The notes under the pieces were generated by a model. The model did not search any database, was not told the DNA's origin, and saw nothing but the letters and a program-made list of their open reading frames with translations. Below are positions 23,301-32,912 of a DNA stretch of 64,000 nucleotides, in pieces. Both the position numbers and the translations under genes were made by a program. The stretch lies in NCBI GenBank assembly GCA_947172415.1, contig OX359192.1, positions 7,858,901 through 7,922,900 of the forward strand. The letters run 5' to 3'. Position 1 is the stretch's first letter. Each line of letters starts with the position of its first letter. This DNA comes from Chondrosia reniformis (taxonomy: Eukaryota; Porifera; Demospongiae; Chondrillida; Chondrillidae).

Positions 23301-26300
23301 CCGACTGTATGAATTCCCTGTCTGGTTGAATAACGATAACTTCCCTCAGCTTACTAAAGTGTGCCTTGAGAACAATGACATTATGATCCTACCAAAAGAG
23401 CCAATCAACTTGAAGAACATCCAAGAACTAAATTTATCACGAAACAACATCAAAGAAATCCCAATGGAGTTCATGAGAGGCCTTGTGGCCCTAAGAAGGT
23501 TCAACATCTCCAATAATCATCTTGGTAAGGACTAATAAACAGTAATCTCCAGCTAGTAACTTGACTGCCATGTAATGGTTATCTGGTATTCTGTTATATC
23601 TCTGTTGCTTCCTCCACAGAAGTGTTCCCAGACTCAGGAGTGGCTGGTTACCTGGACAGACTGGAATTCCTAAGAGTTGACATGAATAAATTAGAAAGCA
23701 ATGAAGCAACATTTTATAACTTTGTCACAGAATTGCCAAAGTATGTCTACTAACACAGTGTAGAGTCCCACGGTAATGAATGCTATAAAGGTTGTCCTTG
23801 TTGTAAGATCTGTCACTATTGTATGTGTATCTAGCCTTACCAAGTTGATAGCGGCAGGAAATGGCCTGACCTCTCTGGCAGCCCCTTGGAGGTGGGAGTC
23901 CAGGGCACTGACCCTGCTTGATTTGGCATCCAACAAGATAGAAGCAGTAAGAATTGAAACTATAACTGTCTATCATCCACACATGTGCACTGAGTGTTAA
24001 TCCTCAAGGGAAGAAGGGACCTTTGACTGATACACTTCTCAAATAATTATCAGTGTCATTTGGATAATATAGATTCGTGATAATTTAAATTTTCATTTGA
24101 AATTGTGTTTCACAGTAGACATGTTTATATGATAGGAACCACTCAGTGGATATGTGCAGTATACTCTGTTACACACACAAGTGCCTTCTCCCTGTACATC
24201 CAGCTAGACCTCAAGAGTGCCAACATTTACTGGCCTGTGCTGGAGCATTTGAATATCAGTAACAACCAAATAAGCAGTGTTCCCCCAGAGCTCGGCCTAT
24301 TAAAGACACTAATGCATCTCAAACTTTCACAAAACAAGAAGATCTCAAAGCTACCAGTTGAACTTGGCAACTTGAAAAAGCTTTTAGAAGTGAGGATCCT
24401 GTGCATGTGGCGTGTTCTAGTTATCACTCCTCTGTGCCTTGACCTCTATTTGTTAGTACATTTACCGATTTGTATATTATTCAAGTATTCTGTTGGATTG
24501 TATACACATTTTAAATTTCCTTTGATGCTCCCTTCCAGTTTCCAGTTGAGGGTTGTGATTTGGATCCTAATTTTGTTGATTCGACTTTAAAGCAAAAGAT
24601 AGCCCATCTACAGGCTCAACTCAATAAGACAGTACCGCAGTATCGAATGAAATTGATGTTTGTAGGAGCCTCTAAACGGGGTAAAACCACCTTGATGAAC
24701 TGCATTCTGAATGGAAGTACTATTAATCAGAAATCTCGTAAGAAACCGTCAGCCCAAAATATATCCACTGTTGGTGTAACTGTCAAGGAATGGGTCTACC
24801 CTTGGAAACATGGCGTTGAGTACCACCTCAGCTGCTGGGACTTTGCTGGGCAGGAGGACTTCTACTCTACTCACCAGTGCTTCCTTACGCCTCGCTCAGT
24901 CTATATCCTTGTTTACGACTTCTCCCAGGGAGCCTCAGAACTGGCCAGCATCATACCATGGTTACTGAACATCTATGCACGAGCCCCAGAGTCACCAGTG
25001 ATAGTTGTGGGGACCCATAGGGATACAGTTCCCAACGGTGAACCTCTCTTTGTATTTCACAGCAAATTTGTAATATGAGGCTATAGGACATGCATATATA
25101 TCTAATAGATAGCCCTGTGATTGCATAATATAGGGATGTAGTTATGTAACACATCATTATTATTATGTAATACCTGTTTGTAGATGGTTACTGGCCTCGT
25201 TCTCAAGAAATTAGGAAGAAGATAAGGCATTTTACCAGGAAGCCAGGCTTTCCTTCTAAGATCCACATCCATGAACTGAGCTGTGTCCAGCCTAAAATGG
25301 GAATGAAGGAGGTTATTGATATAGTAAAGGAAGTCATTGACGAGTAAGTTGAACAGGATTGTTTAACAGTGTTAATACATAGTTGTGTAATGGAATAAGC
25401 ATTTCTTCTAACTATGTCAAACTTATCTTTCGAGTGATTCATCTTTCGAACCTTTTGAGCATCTAGAGGCACAGTTTGTAACAATCAGTCACTGAGTCAC
25501 TGAAGAATATCCTTGGGGTCGAAACATCTGACACTCGAAAAAATTGTTACCAACTGCATCTCTAGAATGTTCAACTGCTGATATTCAAATGATATTTATA
25601 GTTGTGGTTTAACTCTATCACTGTGATGTCACAGGATATATCTCTGAGGCTTTATGTCTATAAGTTTATTTTTATTACTGTCTGAAGAGCTAAGCTGAGA
25701 AAACAGAAGATAATGGGTGCTCCTGTACCAGCCAGCTACCTCGTCCTGGCAGACATCCTCAAGAAGGAAGCTCAACTCATGGCAAGCAGTCCATTTCCGG
25801 TGCTCAGTTCCAGCAGGCTCAAGTGGCTCATGACAGAGAAGGGACTCATCCAAAAGATGACCCCAGAAGACCTCGACCAGGCAATCCAGTTCCTTCATGA
25901 CTCAGGCTTTCTTCTGCACTACAATGACACTTACAGCAAGCTGAGTGAGATGTACTTCCTCAATCCAGAGTGGCTCTGCCAACTGATGGGGAAGGTCATC
26001 ACAATACCCGAGATCAATCCGGCACTGAAGACCAGAAAAGGGGTTAGTTTGGTTGAAATTTTCCACAAGACAGAAAGGGAAATGGTTGTGGTTAGGTTAT
26101 CACATAGGATACAAACATATTACACTGGCTGGGGGTTGGTACAGTCTCGGTTACATCGGAAGCCTATAGGGTGCATGGGATACCGGTCAGTGAGCCATTC
26201 TGATGCAACTGGTATGTGTTTTACAGATGCTGCATTATGAAGACCTTAAGTTCCTGCTCAGACCACCAATCTATCCTAGTGAGTACATGGAAGAGTACAT

Positions 26301-29300
26301 CAGGTTGCTGGAGAGATTTGAGGTGGCAATGAAGCTTCAGGATGAACAACTGATTATCCCATCCCATCTTCAAGACTGCAAACCAAACTTCAAGATTCCT
26401 CAGAGAGGCAAGTGGCACACACTCCATATAGTACTAGATAGCACTGCAACCATGTGCCGACCTTCCTCTGACGTATCCAGACTGCACTATACGGAGGTAT
26501 GATATGTCCTACATTCCTCCGGGATTCTGGCCTCGGCTGACCACGAGACTGATAATGTTCTCCTTGAGCATTTTGAGCAAGGTAGGTTTTGCAATGACCA
26601 AGGTGTGTGATCATGCGGAACCATTACATGCATTCTGTAGCCGGTTGAGTCCCAGCACATTTGGAACAGTGGGCTGTATGCCTTCTGGTCCCATGATGCC
26701 TTTTGTCTGATCAATGAGCCCAGTGAACCAGAGTATGTGCTTGACATCACCGTCCCTTTCACCACTGAAGGAAGCAAGCTCCTCTGCTCCATTGTTGACA
26801 ACATTGAGGCACTGATTGATGAGTGGTTTCCCGGGTTACGGTTGAATGATGTCACCTGTGGACAGCAGCTGGTAAAGCCCTACGCCAAGTGCCCGCACTG
26901 TCCTCTTGGAGATGGTCACCTGTTTTACATTAAAGATCTGATTGCCTTGTCGAGCCATTCAGAGGAGGCAGAATGTCCAGTCCACAAGTCAAAAGTACCT
27001 CTGCAACAGTTGGTATGTGGGTAATCAATGTTGTATGGAACCCATACTATAGTGCAAGTCACTGTATGTATTATTCACACATAATAATAATATTAATAAT
27101 GATTGTTTATTATTGTGACATGCCATACAAAGAGTAAGATTAGTAAGGATGGCCCAACCAGTTCAGGTTTATAAGTCACATTACAAAGAAGAGTCATGAT
27201 AAATAGTACTTGAAGTTCGTTGCTCTTCTGGAATTGACAGCTAGGTAGGTATATCTATATAGGGTATGTATGTGTGTGTATACAGCTCAGCACAGCTCCT
27301 AGTTGGTTTTGGTACATAGGGAAGTGCTGTAAGCACTCCCAGGGGTATTGGTGTTAATGCATAAGAGCACATAGGAATAGTGTAGCTATATGTATATCAA
27401 TATAGTTAGCACTGGAGGGCTAATCAGTATTGGTTCATTGGGTTGGGTGGGAATCTATTTGACAGTCACCTTGGCTGTCATTGTGTGAACAGATGAGCTG
27501 GTAGCTCATTGGCTAGGTGGCATTGTAAGTACAGCCCATCCCTATCACTGATATAGGAAGTGTATACTCTTACTTGAAGGAAGTACTAATGAATATGTTC
27601 ATGTTTCCATGGTGATGGATGGAGCCATGTTGGTCATTGTTTTACAGACAGGAAGTCTGCATGTGTGTACATATGTATGAGGATATATATTAGTTCTTCA
27701 AGCTGTTAGCGTGTGAAACATTGCAGATGGCAAAAACAAACATAATTGAATGCAAATATTTTAAACAATTAAGTACATCTCAGCACCAAGTAGGTAGATG
27801 TATATACTGGATACCTGTGCCCTTACATGTAACAGAACCTCAACCTTGTTCTATTGTAGGCTCCGGATATTGTGGTTAGTGATTTACATCCTTCCTACAA
27901 GTTGAATTCAGAAGAGCTTAATCTCACTGAATCTTCAGCTAGTCTGCTTGGCAAAGGAGGTTATGGACAGGTCTACAAGGGCTTTTATAGGGGCAAGGTA
28001 CGTACTATTGTGCAATACCCACCCTCTCACCCACACACCACACCCATGTCACACCCTCTCACAGACTATACACACCATGTACATGTTGAATATGAGTAAA
28101 ACTTTAAAAGAACCACATAACAGCACAATCCATATACGTAATATTCACCGTAGTCAAATTATATGTACAAACACAAAAGAAACATGCTGTGATCCTTTGG
28201 TATTCTTTAAATTGTGTGGTTGACATTTAACTGGCTTGAAGTTGTCTCCATATCTTATCAATCTGTTTACTTACAACACCACATACACAAGATATCTTCT
28301 TCTCCCTAGCCGGTAGCTGTCAAAGTGTTTTCCCAGAAAATTGCTGAGTTCAATAACTCTTCCCCAAATCAACTTATAAGACAAGAGGTGTCCATTTTGA
28401 GTCAACTCAACCATCCAAATATAATCAAGCTTGAGGGTGTGTGTCTCCGTCCAAAGCCCCTCCTTGTTCTGGAATATGCAGAATTTCGTTCACTTCAGAA
28501 TGTCAATTTGGCATCATTTTCTCTCCTGCTCAAACGTTCAGTGGCTGCTCAAATTGCAAGTGGTTTAGCGTACCTTCACAAGAAGCAGATCATATACCGA
28601 GATCTGAAACCAGATAATATTCTCATCTTTTCCATCAACATTAATGCTCCTGTAAGTGCCATTACAAAGAAGCCAGTGCGAGTGTAAAAATGCTGAGTGT
28701 AGCAGAGCTCACAGTCAATGGTTGCATGTGTACATACATATGTAGGTGAATGCCAAGATATCCGATTATGGAATAGCCTGCTTTGCTACTGCTGGTGGCT
28801 TGATGGTCAACGCAGGGACCCCGGGAAGCAAAGCTCCCGAACAGCTGAAGGCAAGACACACCAAGACTCCATATGACAAGAAGGTGGATATTTACACTTA
28901 TGGCCTGGTGCTGTTCTATCTCTTGACTGATGGCCACAAACCATTTGAGGAAATCAAAAATGCCTTTGAAAGAGACAAGATTGTAGAGGAAGTAAGAAGG
29001 AAGGATGACGTTTTTGTTTTTACCCACAATACTGTAATAAAATACAAAGTGCTAATGTGACTTTTATGTAGTTGAATCTAGTTCAATAGAAACTACACAG
29101 CATATCCACTATGTAGGTTGGCACGCTTGATTGCAGTCACTATTAATGGTGTTAAAGTGTCTTTCCTTCCTATACAGTAGTTACTAGTTCTTGTAACAAG
29201 TAGTAACAAGTAGATGATGCAATGTATGGAGCATATTTCTCCAGTCAAACACCTAACATATATAAATCTCTATATAAGTCCTTCTAAACAAGCCTCTATA

Positions 29301-32300
29301 TATAAGTCCTTCTAAACAAGCCTCTATATATAAGTCCTTCTAAACAAGCCTCTATATATAAGTCCTTCTAAACAAGCCTCTATATATACGTAAGTCCTTC
29401 TAAACAAGCCTCTATATAAGCAGTTACTTCTTCCGTTGCTCAGGGTCATGCCATTCCATACATTGAGAAGTATGGTTGTCCATCATGGCCTGACATGCAG
29501 GAATTACTTAACCAATGTGTTCAGTACAACCCCAAAGACCGTCCCACTGCTGAGGAGATCTGTAGCGTGCTCTGTAAGGTAGACCTACTCAACTTGAAGA
29601 AAGTCATTCCCAATCAGAAGGACCTTAGCATTGATACATGCACTATTAGAGTGAGTGCAGCAATATTGTAGTAGTTGTCATCAGTGGACACTCATCATCA
29701 TATACACTGGTCATCTCAATCTCCCAATATCATGTTGTATTCACTTGTTGTTGTACAGATATTTAAAGAGGATAAGCAGGCTGTGGTCACGGAAACCAAG
29801 GCAACCCCGCCCCCAGAGCCAGACCCTACCTCTCCCCAGCAAAGCTCTTCAGGAGACTGGTTGACTAGACGGAATGGTCTGGCTGAGGTTTGGATGGCCT
29901 CTCAACTGGACAGTGATACTGTGGTAAGTGATAGCTGTGCATAGCTGCACTAACAGGTACTTGGAATCAGTGACCGCTTCCACATTAAAACCCTCACTAT
30001 GAACAGTAACAGTAACCTTGAGTAACCTCTGAGTTTGAGGTGAAGCTAACTAATTAGCATGCTCATGCAGGGTTTCTCCCCCCGCCCCTTGCTAAATACT
30101 CTGAAAGAAACACTGTCATGAGTGAATATCTCTTGACTATTCTATACAGCAGTGCTCTTCACTGTAGACTTGTATCACTTTCACGGTCACTCTGTCTCCT
30201 CTACCTTTAGATATCCACTGTCAATGTGTCATTGAAGGGAACACAGCCAGTTGGTAAAGTGATCCAGGGTTATGTTGTTGTCATGACAACACTGTCCCAT
30301 AGATATCTTGCTCTTGGCATGCAAAATGGCATCATTCTCATCTATGACGCCCATGAAAGGCAAATATCGCACAAGCTAACACAATTGGACGTTGAGATAG
30401 TTTCCATGACCATGTACAAGTGAGCAATAGCTAGTAATAGTGCTCCGATAGCTAGGCAGTATAATAGTAATAGTATGGTAGTAGTATGGTAGTAGTAGTA
30501 TGGTAGTAGTATGGTAGTAGTATGGTAGTAGTAGTATGGTAGTAGTATGGTAGTAGTAGTATGGTAGTAGTAGTGAGGTATTGTGTAGGTAATCCAACAC
30601 AAGTACAAGTTATTGCTTCCTACTCAGGATCCATAGCAAGGAAAGCTGTCTTTGTGCTGGTCTGGCTAATGGAGAAATAATCCTTTTCCCACTGTCTGTC
30701 TTGCAAAACAACTCAGTTCAAGGGTTTCGCCATCAGCTATCAGAGTCAAAGGAGCCTGTGAGCATGATGAAGAGCATTCACAGAAAACTGTATGTTTGCA
30801 GTGGACATACTATCACTATCATCAAAGTCAGGTCATGTGACACATACGAACTATGCAAATCTCTTTCATTATGCAATACAAGGTTTGTGTCTCATTTATA
30901 CTATTTATATGTGAGGCATATGTGTACTATTGTTTGTATTATATTTGGGTGTAGTGCCAGTAAATCCCTAGAAAGTATTTATCGTCTGGAAGTCAGCTCT
31001 GATGAGAAGCAGCTGTGGGCATCCCATCGCAACAGCCCCGCCATTCAGGTGTGGGATGTAGAGCAGGAGAAGTGTAGAGGAGTACTCAGCTGTGATGAAG
31101 TGGTTCAGAAGCAGTAAGTGTTAAAAAGATGTCTGAATGACCTCCTTGAGGAGTTTATGAAGAATTTCACACACTCTCTCAGAATACACAGTACAAGGTT
31201 TAGTTTACAATTGTTCCTGTAGCGCCTTGTGGTTACAACATTACATATACACACAAAGATCAATATTTAGGTACATGTATATATAGAGATAGTTTTTATG
31301 CTGGCACAGTATCCATGGCAACCACATTATATTGTCCCTAATTAGTTGTGTACTCGGTTAATTTCATAGTCTCTTGTCTCTCACAGTATAACAGTTGAAG
31401 AAGGTTTGTTATCATCCCCTTGTCAGTCTGGTTGTTGTTGCAATCAGTCCTTGATCACATCTCTCTCTCATTTGTGTTCAGGTTCTCTGATGGTGGAGAG
31501 GCCTCTCGGAATATCTGTCAGGAAAGACACTACAGAGTGACAGCCATGTTGCTGCAGTCTGCTCCTGGATCTCCTCCCTACTTGTGGGTGGGGCTTGCAT
31601 CAGGTCACATGATCATCTTTAATGTCATCACACGCATGCCCCTGATAATCGTCCAGAGACATATAGCAGACATTAGAGCCATACTGGAGTTCAAAGCCAA
31701 TGGTAAACATACTGTATATGTATATATAGACATTTGTCTGTAGGAGTTTAACTATATACTGTCTATATAGAATTATAATACAAGATTGTGTTTCAATACT
31801 AATCTAAGTAATTGTCTAATTGTCTAGTCAAATAAATGTCTTTCAATCATTGAAAACTGATGTGTTTATCAATACAGTGTATAATATATCATACCTTATA
31901 TGCTATTGCATCAGTTACTGGGAAGGAGTACAACATGGTCATTACAAGTGGCTTTGGGTTTAGACCTCTAGGAAAAGACTCCAAGTCCACTGTAGACGGT
32001 GAGTACCTGAGAGCATTTAATTGGCCTAATACACTAAAGCATCTGTAGAATGTAATCTAATATATTATGTATGTATGTTAGTAGTAGTTGTGCATGCCTA
32101 CATGTATAATATTATAATTGTAAAGAATGGTCTAAATGATGTATTCTCACAATACAAATGCTACAAAGAATTGTTTTGAAAATTGATTAATAGGCAGCTC
32201 AATCTAATTCATTACGAAGAGCACAATAAGACTTTCCCATTTATTCACTTACAAACCTCTTAATTATATTTTATAATAAAAAAAACAAATCTTAAATAAC

Positions 32301-32464
32301 AACTTAGAGCATCATGTACGTATGTAAACAAGAACGTGTTCCTCTCTCCTCCAGGTTCATATCAAAACTGCGGCAGCCTCCTGGTATGGGACAGCTCTAT
32401 GCCTAAATGGGCCAATGTTTTGGCTGAAGATGCTAAAAAGTTTCAGCTACAACTGAATAATTGA
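14393..32464 (+). CDS. LRRK2: LRRK2-type Roco kinase (ARM-ANK-LRR-Roc-COR-kinase-WD40)
   Basis: An 18-kb gene of many short exons encoding a giant GTPase/kinase; the LRRK2 family acts on Rab GTPases at endolysosomal membranes. Domain order from exon translations: armadillo-like helices (to about 20740), ankyrin-like exons (about 21136-21603), a Ser-rich linker, leucine-rich repeats (about 22571-24391), Roc GTPase (24541-25342), COR (about 25690-27012), kinase (27860-29651), WD40 (29759-32358) and a C-terminal helix. The helix follows LLVWDSSMPKW, the same arrangement as human LRRK2 (LTVWDINLP plus helix). ARM repeats and this tail argue for LRRK2 over LRRK1. I chose the ATG at 14393 (MSNRKGSQSPLRLRNSGRR) because exon 1 (to 14533) splices in frame to an ARM-like exon at 14680. 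Some ARM exons could be missed, and I did not check the phase of every junction. No stop or frameshift was noticed in the conserved domains. At least five introns carry tandem arrays or elements. Confidence 0.9.
18923..19513. repeat. Compound minisatellite in LRRK2-type intron
   Basis: About 590 bases of shuffled units built from 'gtcagtgtattaatattcat' with 'atgttagta', 'tgtcagtgtactat' and 'tgtcagtttgttgat' variants. Higher-order repeats are visible: a 42-45 bp unit recurs about five times at 19255-19440. The array ends about 20 bases before the next acceptor. Confidence 0.9.
20251..20545. repeat. 20-bp minisatellite filling an intron; CACGTG in 12 of 15 units
   Basis: Fifteen exact-period units of 'ttccacgtgctgtacccatc' start every 20 bases from 20251 to 20531. 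Twelve contain the E-box palindrome CACGTG; three have CATATG. The intron runs from about 20243 to 20552, so almost all of it is array. Because 20 is not a multiple of 3, the array is open in several frames and creates spurious ORFs. Confidence 0.95.
21136..21603 (+). other. LRRK2-type gene: ankyrin-like exons
   Basis: The exon ending near 21360 encodes GFLEGVQILVDDLGADVD..RDGNTPICLAVEYKYKNIVKYLLSK. This is an ankyrin repeat pair, with TPICLAVE replacing TPLHLAA. The exon from about 21478 continues with INCLQRAIDLASR and GIMGLLLAHW. Human LRRK2 has a short ankyrin block at the same place. Confidence 0.7.
22571..24391 (+). other. LRRK2-type gene: leucine-rich repeats
   Basis: About ten LRR units are spread over exons. 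They include IQRLDLSSNTLQSV, LKSLSLNHNHLDNL, LELLDVSHNRLLTFP, LCELDLTANQIGDI, LTLLRMGHNRLYEFP, IQELNLSRNNIKEIP, LTLLDLASNKIEA and LEHLNISNNQISSVP. Spacing of 22-24 residues fits the typical/ribonuclease-inhibitor-like LRRs of Roco proteins. Confidence 0.9.
22759..23113. repeat. 49/62-bp minisatellite ending at a 3' splice site
   Basis: Five 49-bp units containing 'ataattatgggatgctgtta' are followed by two longer units with a 13-bp insert ('ggtactgccaatt'). The last partial unit ends 'ttatttatgtttag' directly at the acceptor of the next LRR exon (about 23124/23125). The other copies read 'tttatgtttgcttg', so only the last has the AG. Confidence 0.9.
24541..25342 (+). other. LRRK2-type gene: Roc GTPase domain
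   Basis: The exon pair encodes PQYRMKLMFVGASKRGKTT (P-loop GASKRGKT), STVGVTVKEWV (switch I), WDFAGQEDFYSTH (switch II, DxxGQ) and VIVVGTHRD (THxD base-recognition motif). Human LRRK2 has Arg1398 in DFAGREE; here that place is Gln. NIYARA keeps the Arg corresponding to human Arg1441. Confidence 0.9.
25440..25590. mobile_element. MITE-like element with imperfect terminal inverted repeats
   Basis: 'gagcatctagaggcacagtt' followed by 'tgtaacaat' at about 25458-25486 is matched, inverted and imperfectly, by 'attgttaccaactgcatctc' followed by 'tagaatgttc' at about 25543-25572. The inner part reads 'gtcactgaagaatatccttg' then 'gggtcgaaac'. A related end occurs at 47120 in BBS1. It is intronic in the LRRK2-type gene and has no coding capacity. 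Confidence 0.55.
25690..27012 (+). other. LRRK2-type gene: COR dimerisation domain and Cys/His linker
   Basis: Exons encode APVPASYLVLADILKKEA, FLHDSGFLLHYNDTYSKLSE, FLNPEWLCQLMGKVI, LLERFEVAMKL, and then ALIDEWFPGLRL. These parallel human VHFLNESGVLLHF, YFVEPKWLCKIMAQIL, LLEKFQIALPI and SLMEEWFPGLLE. Beyond COR the linker to the kinase has CPHC and then CPVH about 35 residues later, a possible metal site that human LRRK2 lacks. Confidence 0.85.
27860..29651 (+). other. LRRK2-type gene: protein kinase domain
   Basis: Exons 27860-27996, 28311-28651, 28745-28990 and 29446-29651. Visible motifs are the glycine loop LLGKGGYGQVYKG, the lysine in PVAVKVF, the catalytic loop IIYRDLKPDNIL (YRD as in LRRK2) and the magnesium motif DYG in AKISDYGIA. 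Then GTPGSKAPE and YGCPSWPDMQELLNQC..NPKDRPT. All catalytic residues are present, so an active Ser/Thr kinase is expected. Confidence 0.95.
29268..29420. repeat. 28-bp minisatellite in kinase-domain intron
   Basis: About five copies of a unit with 'agtccttctaaacaagcctc' and a 'tatata' spacer. It ends about 25 bases before the acceptor of the last kinase exon. Confidence 0.9.
29759..32464 (+). other. LRRK2-type gene: WD40 domain and C-terminal helix
   Basis: Blade-like exons include LALGMQNGIILIYDA, CAGLANGEIILFPL, KLYVCSGHTITIIKV, QLWASHRNSPAIQVWDVEQEK and LWVGLASGHMIIFNVITR. The final exon (about 32355-32464) gives SLLVWDSSMPKWANVLAEDAK and a terminal amphipathic helix packing position as in LRRK2. 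The stop TGA is at 32462-32464. Confidence 0.85.
30463..30574. repeat. Low-complexity tag/tatgg repeat in WD40 intron
   Basis: About 110 bases of 'tagtagtatggtagtagta' and variants, purine/T strand-biased, between two WD40 exons. Confidence 0.9.
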
Positions 32465-32764
32465 CTGATCATTTTTTAATATTTATGTATTATTCCCTTC
32501 TGTAAACAGTGCAGAGAATGTTATTTTAAATTGCAACCTTCTTCACTACCTCATCACTTGGTTTAAATTTAACACTTTCATATCTTCTTTAATTCCCAAA
32601 TTTCCTGAATAAAAATATTTGAAAATGAACTGAGTTTTCATGTTGCATATCGTAACTATCTAATATAACCAATTTATTATGCACACACTAAATATTTTTA
32701 AGAATCTACCACTCATATACGTACATGAAAAATCTAAGATACCATTTTCCTACATGCTATGCCT

Positions 32765-32895
32765 ATTCTGTAAAAGAGCCTATAGGGGAACTAAACCTGA
32801 AGAGAGCTTTGAATGAAGATACAGGAGTCTTTTCTTCCTTCTTTTCCCTTCTTTCATCTTCTTCTCCACTGGGTCAGACAGCCGTTTCACGTATG
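32765..32895. repeat. Dispersed short repeat, copy A
   Basis: Contains 'cctataggggaactaaacc', 'gaagatacaggagtctttt', a pyrimidine tract and 'ccactgggtcagacagc'. The same ordered blocks occur at 35476-35590, and parts occur at 43295-43325 and 55915-55950. It lies between the convergent LRRK2-type and METTL22 genes. The rest of 32465-32912 shows only poly(A)-signal-like AT sequence (aataaaa at about 32609). Confidence 0.6.
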
Positions 32896-32912
32896 TATGT
32901 ATGTATAGATAA

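Noticed and set aside
27480-27545. Possible tRNA ('gagctggtagctcattggct')
   Set aside because: A-box-like text only; no B box, no acceptor stem pairing and no anticodon arm that I can fold.
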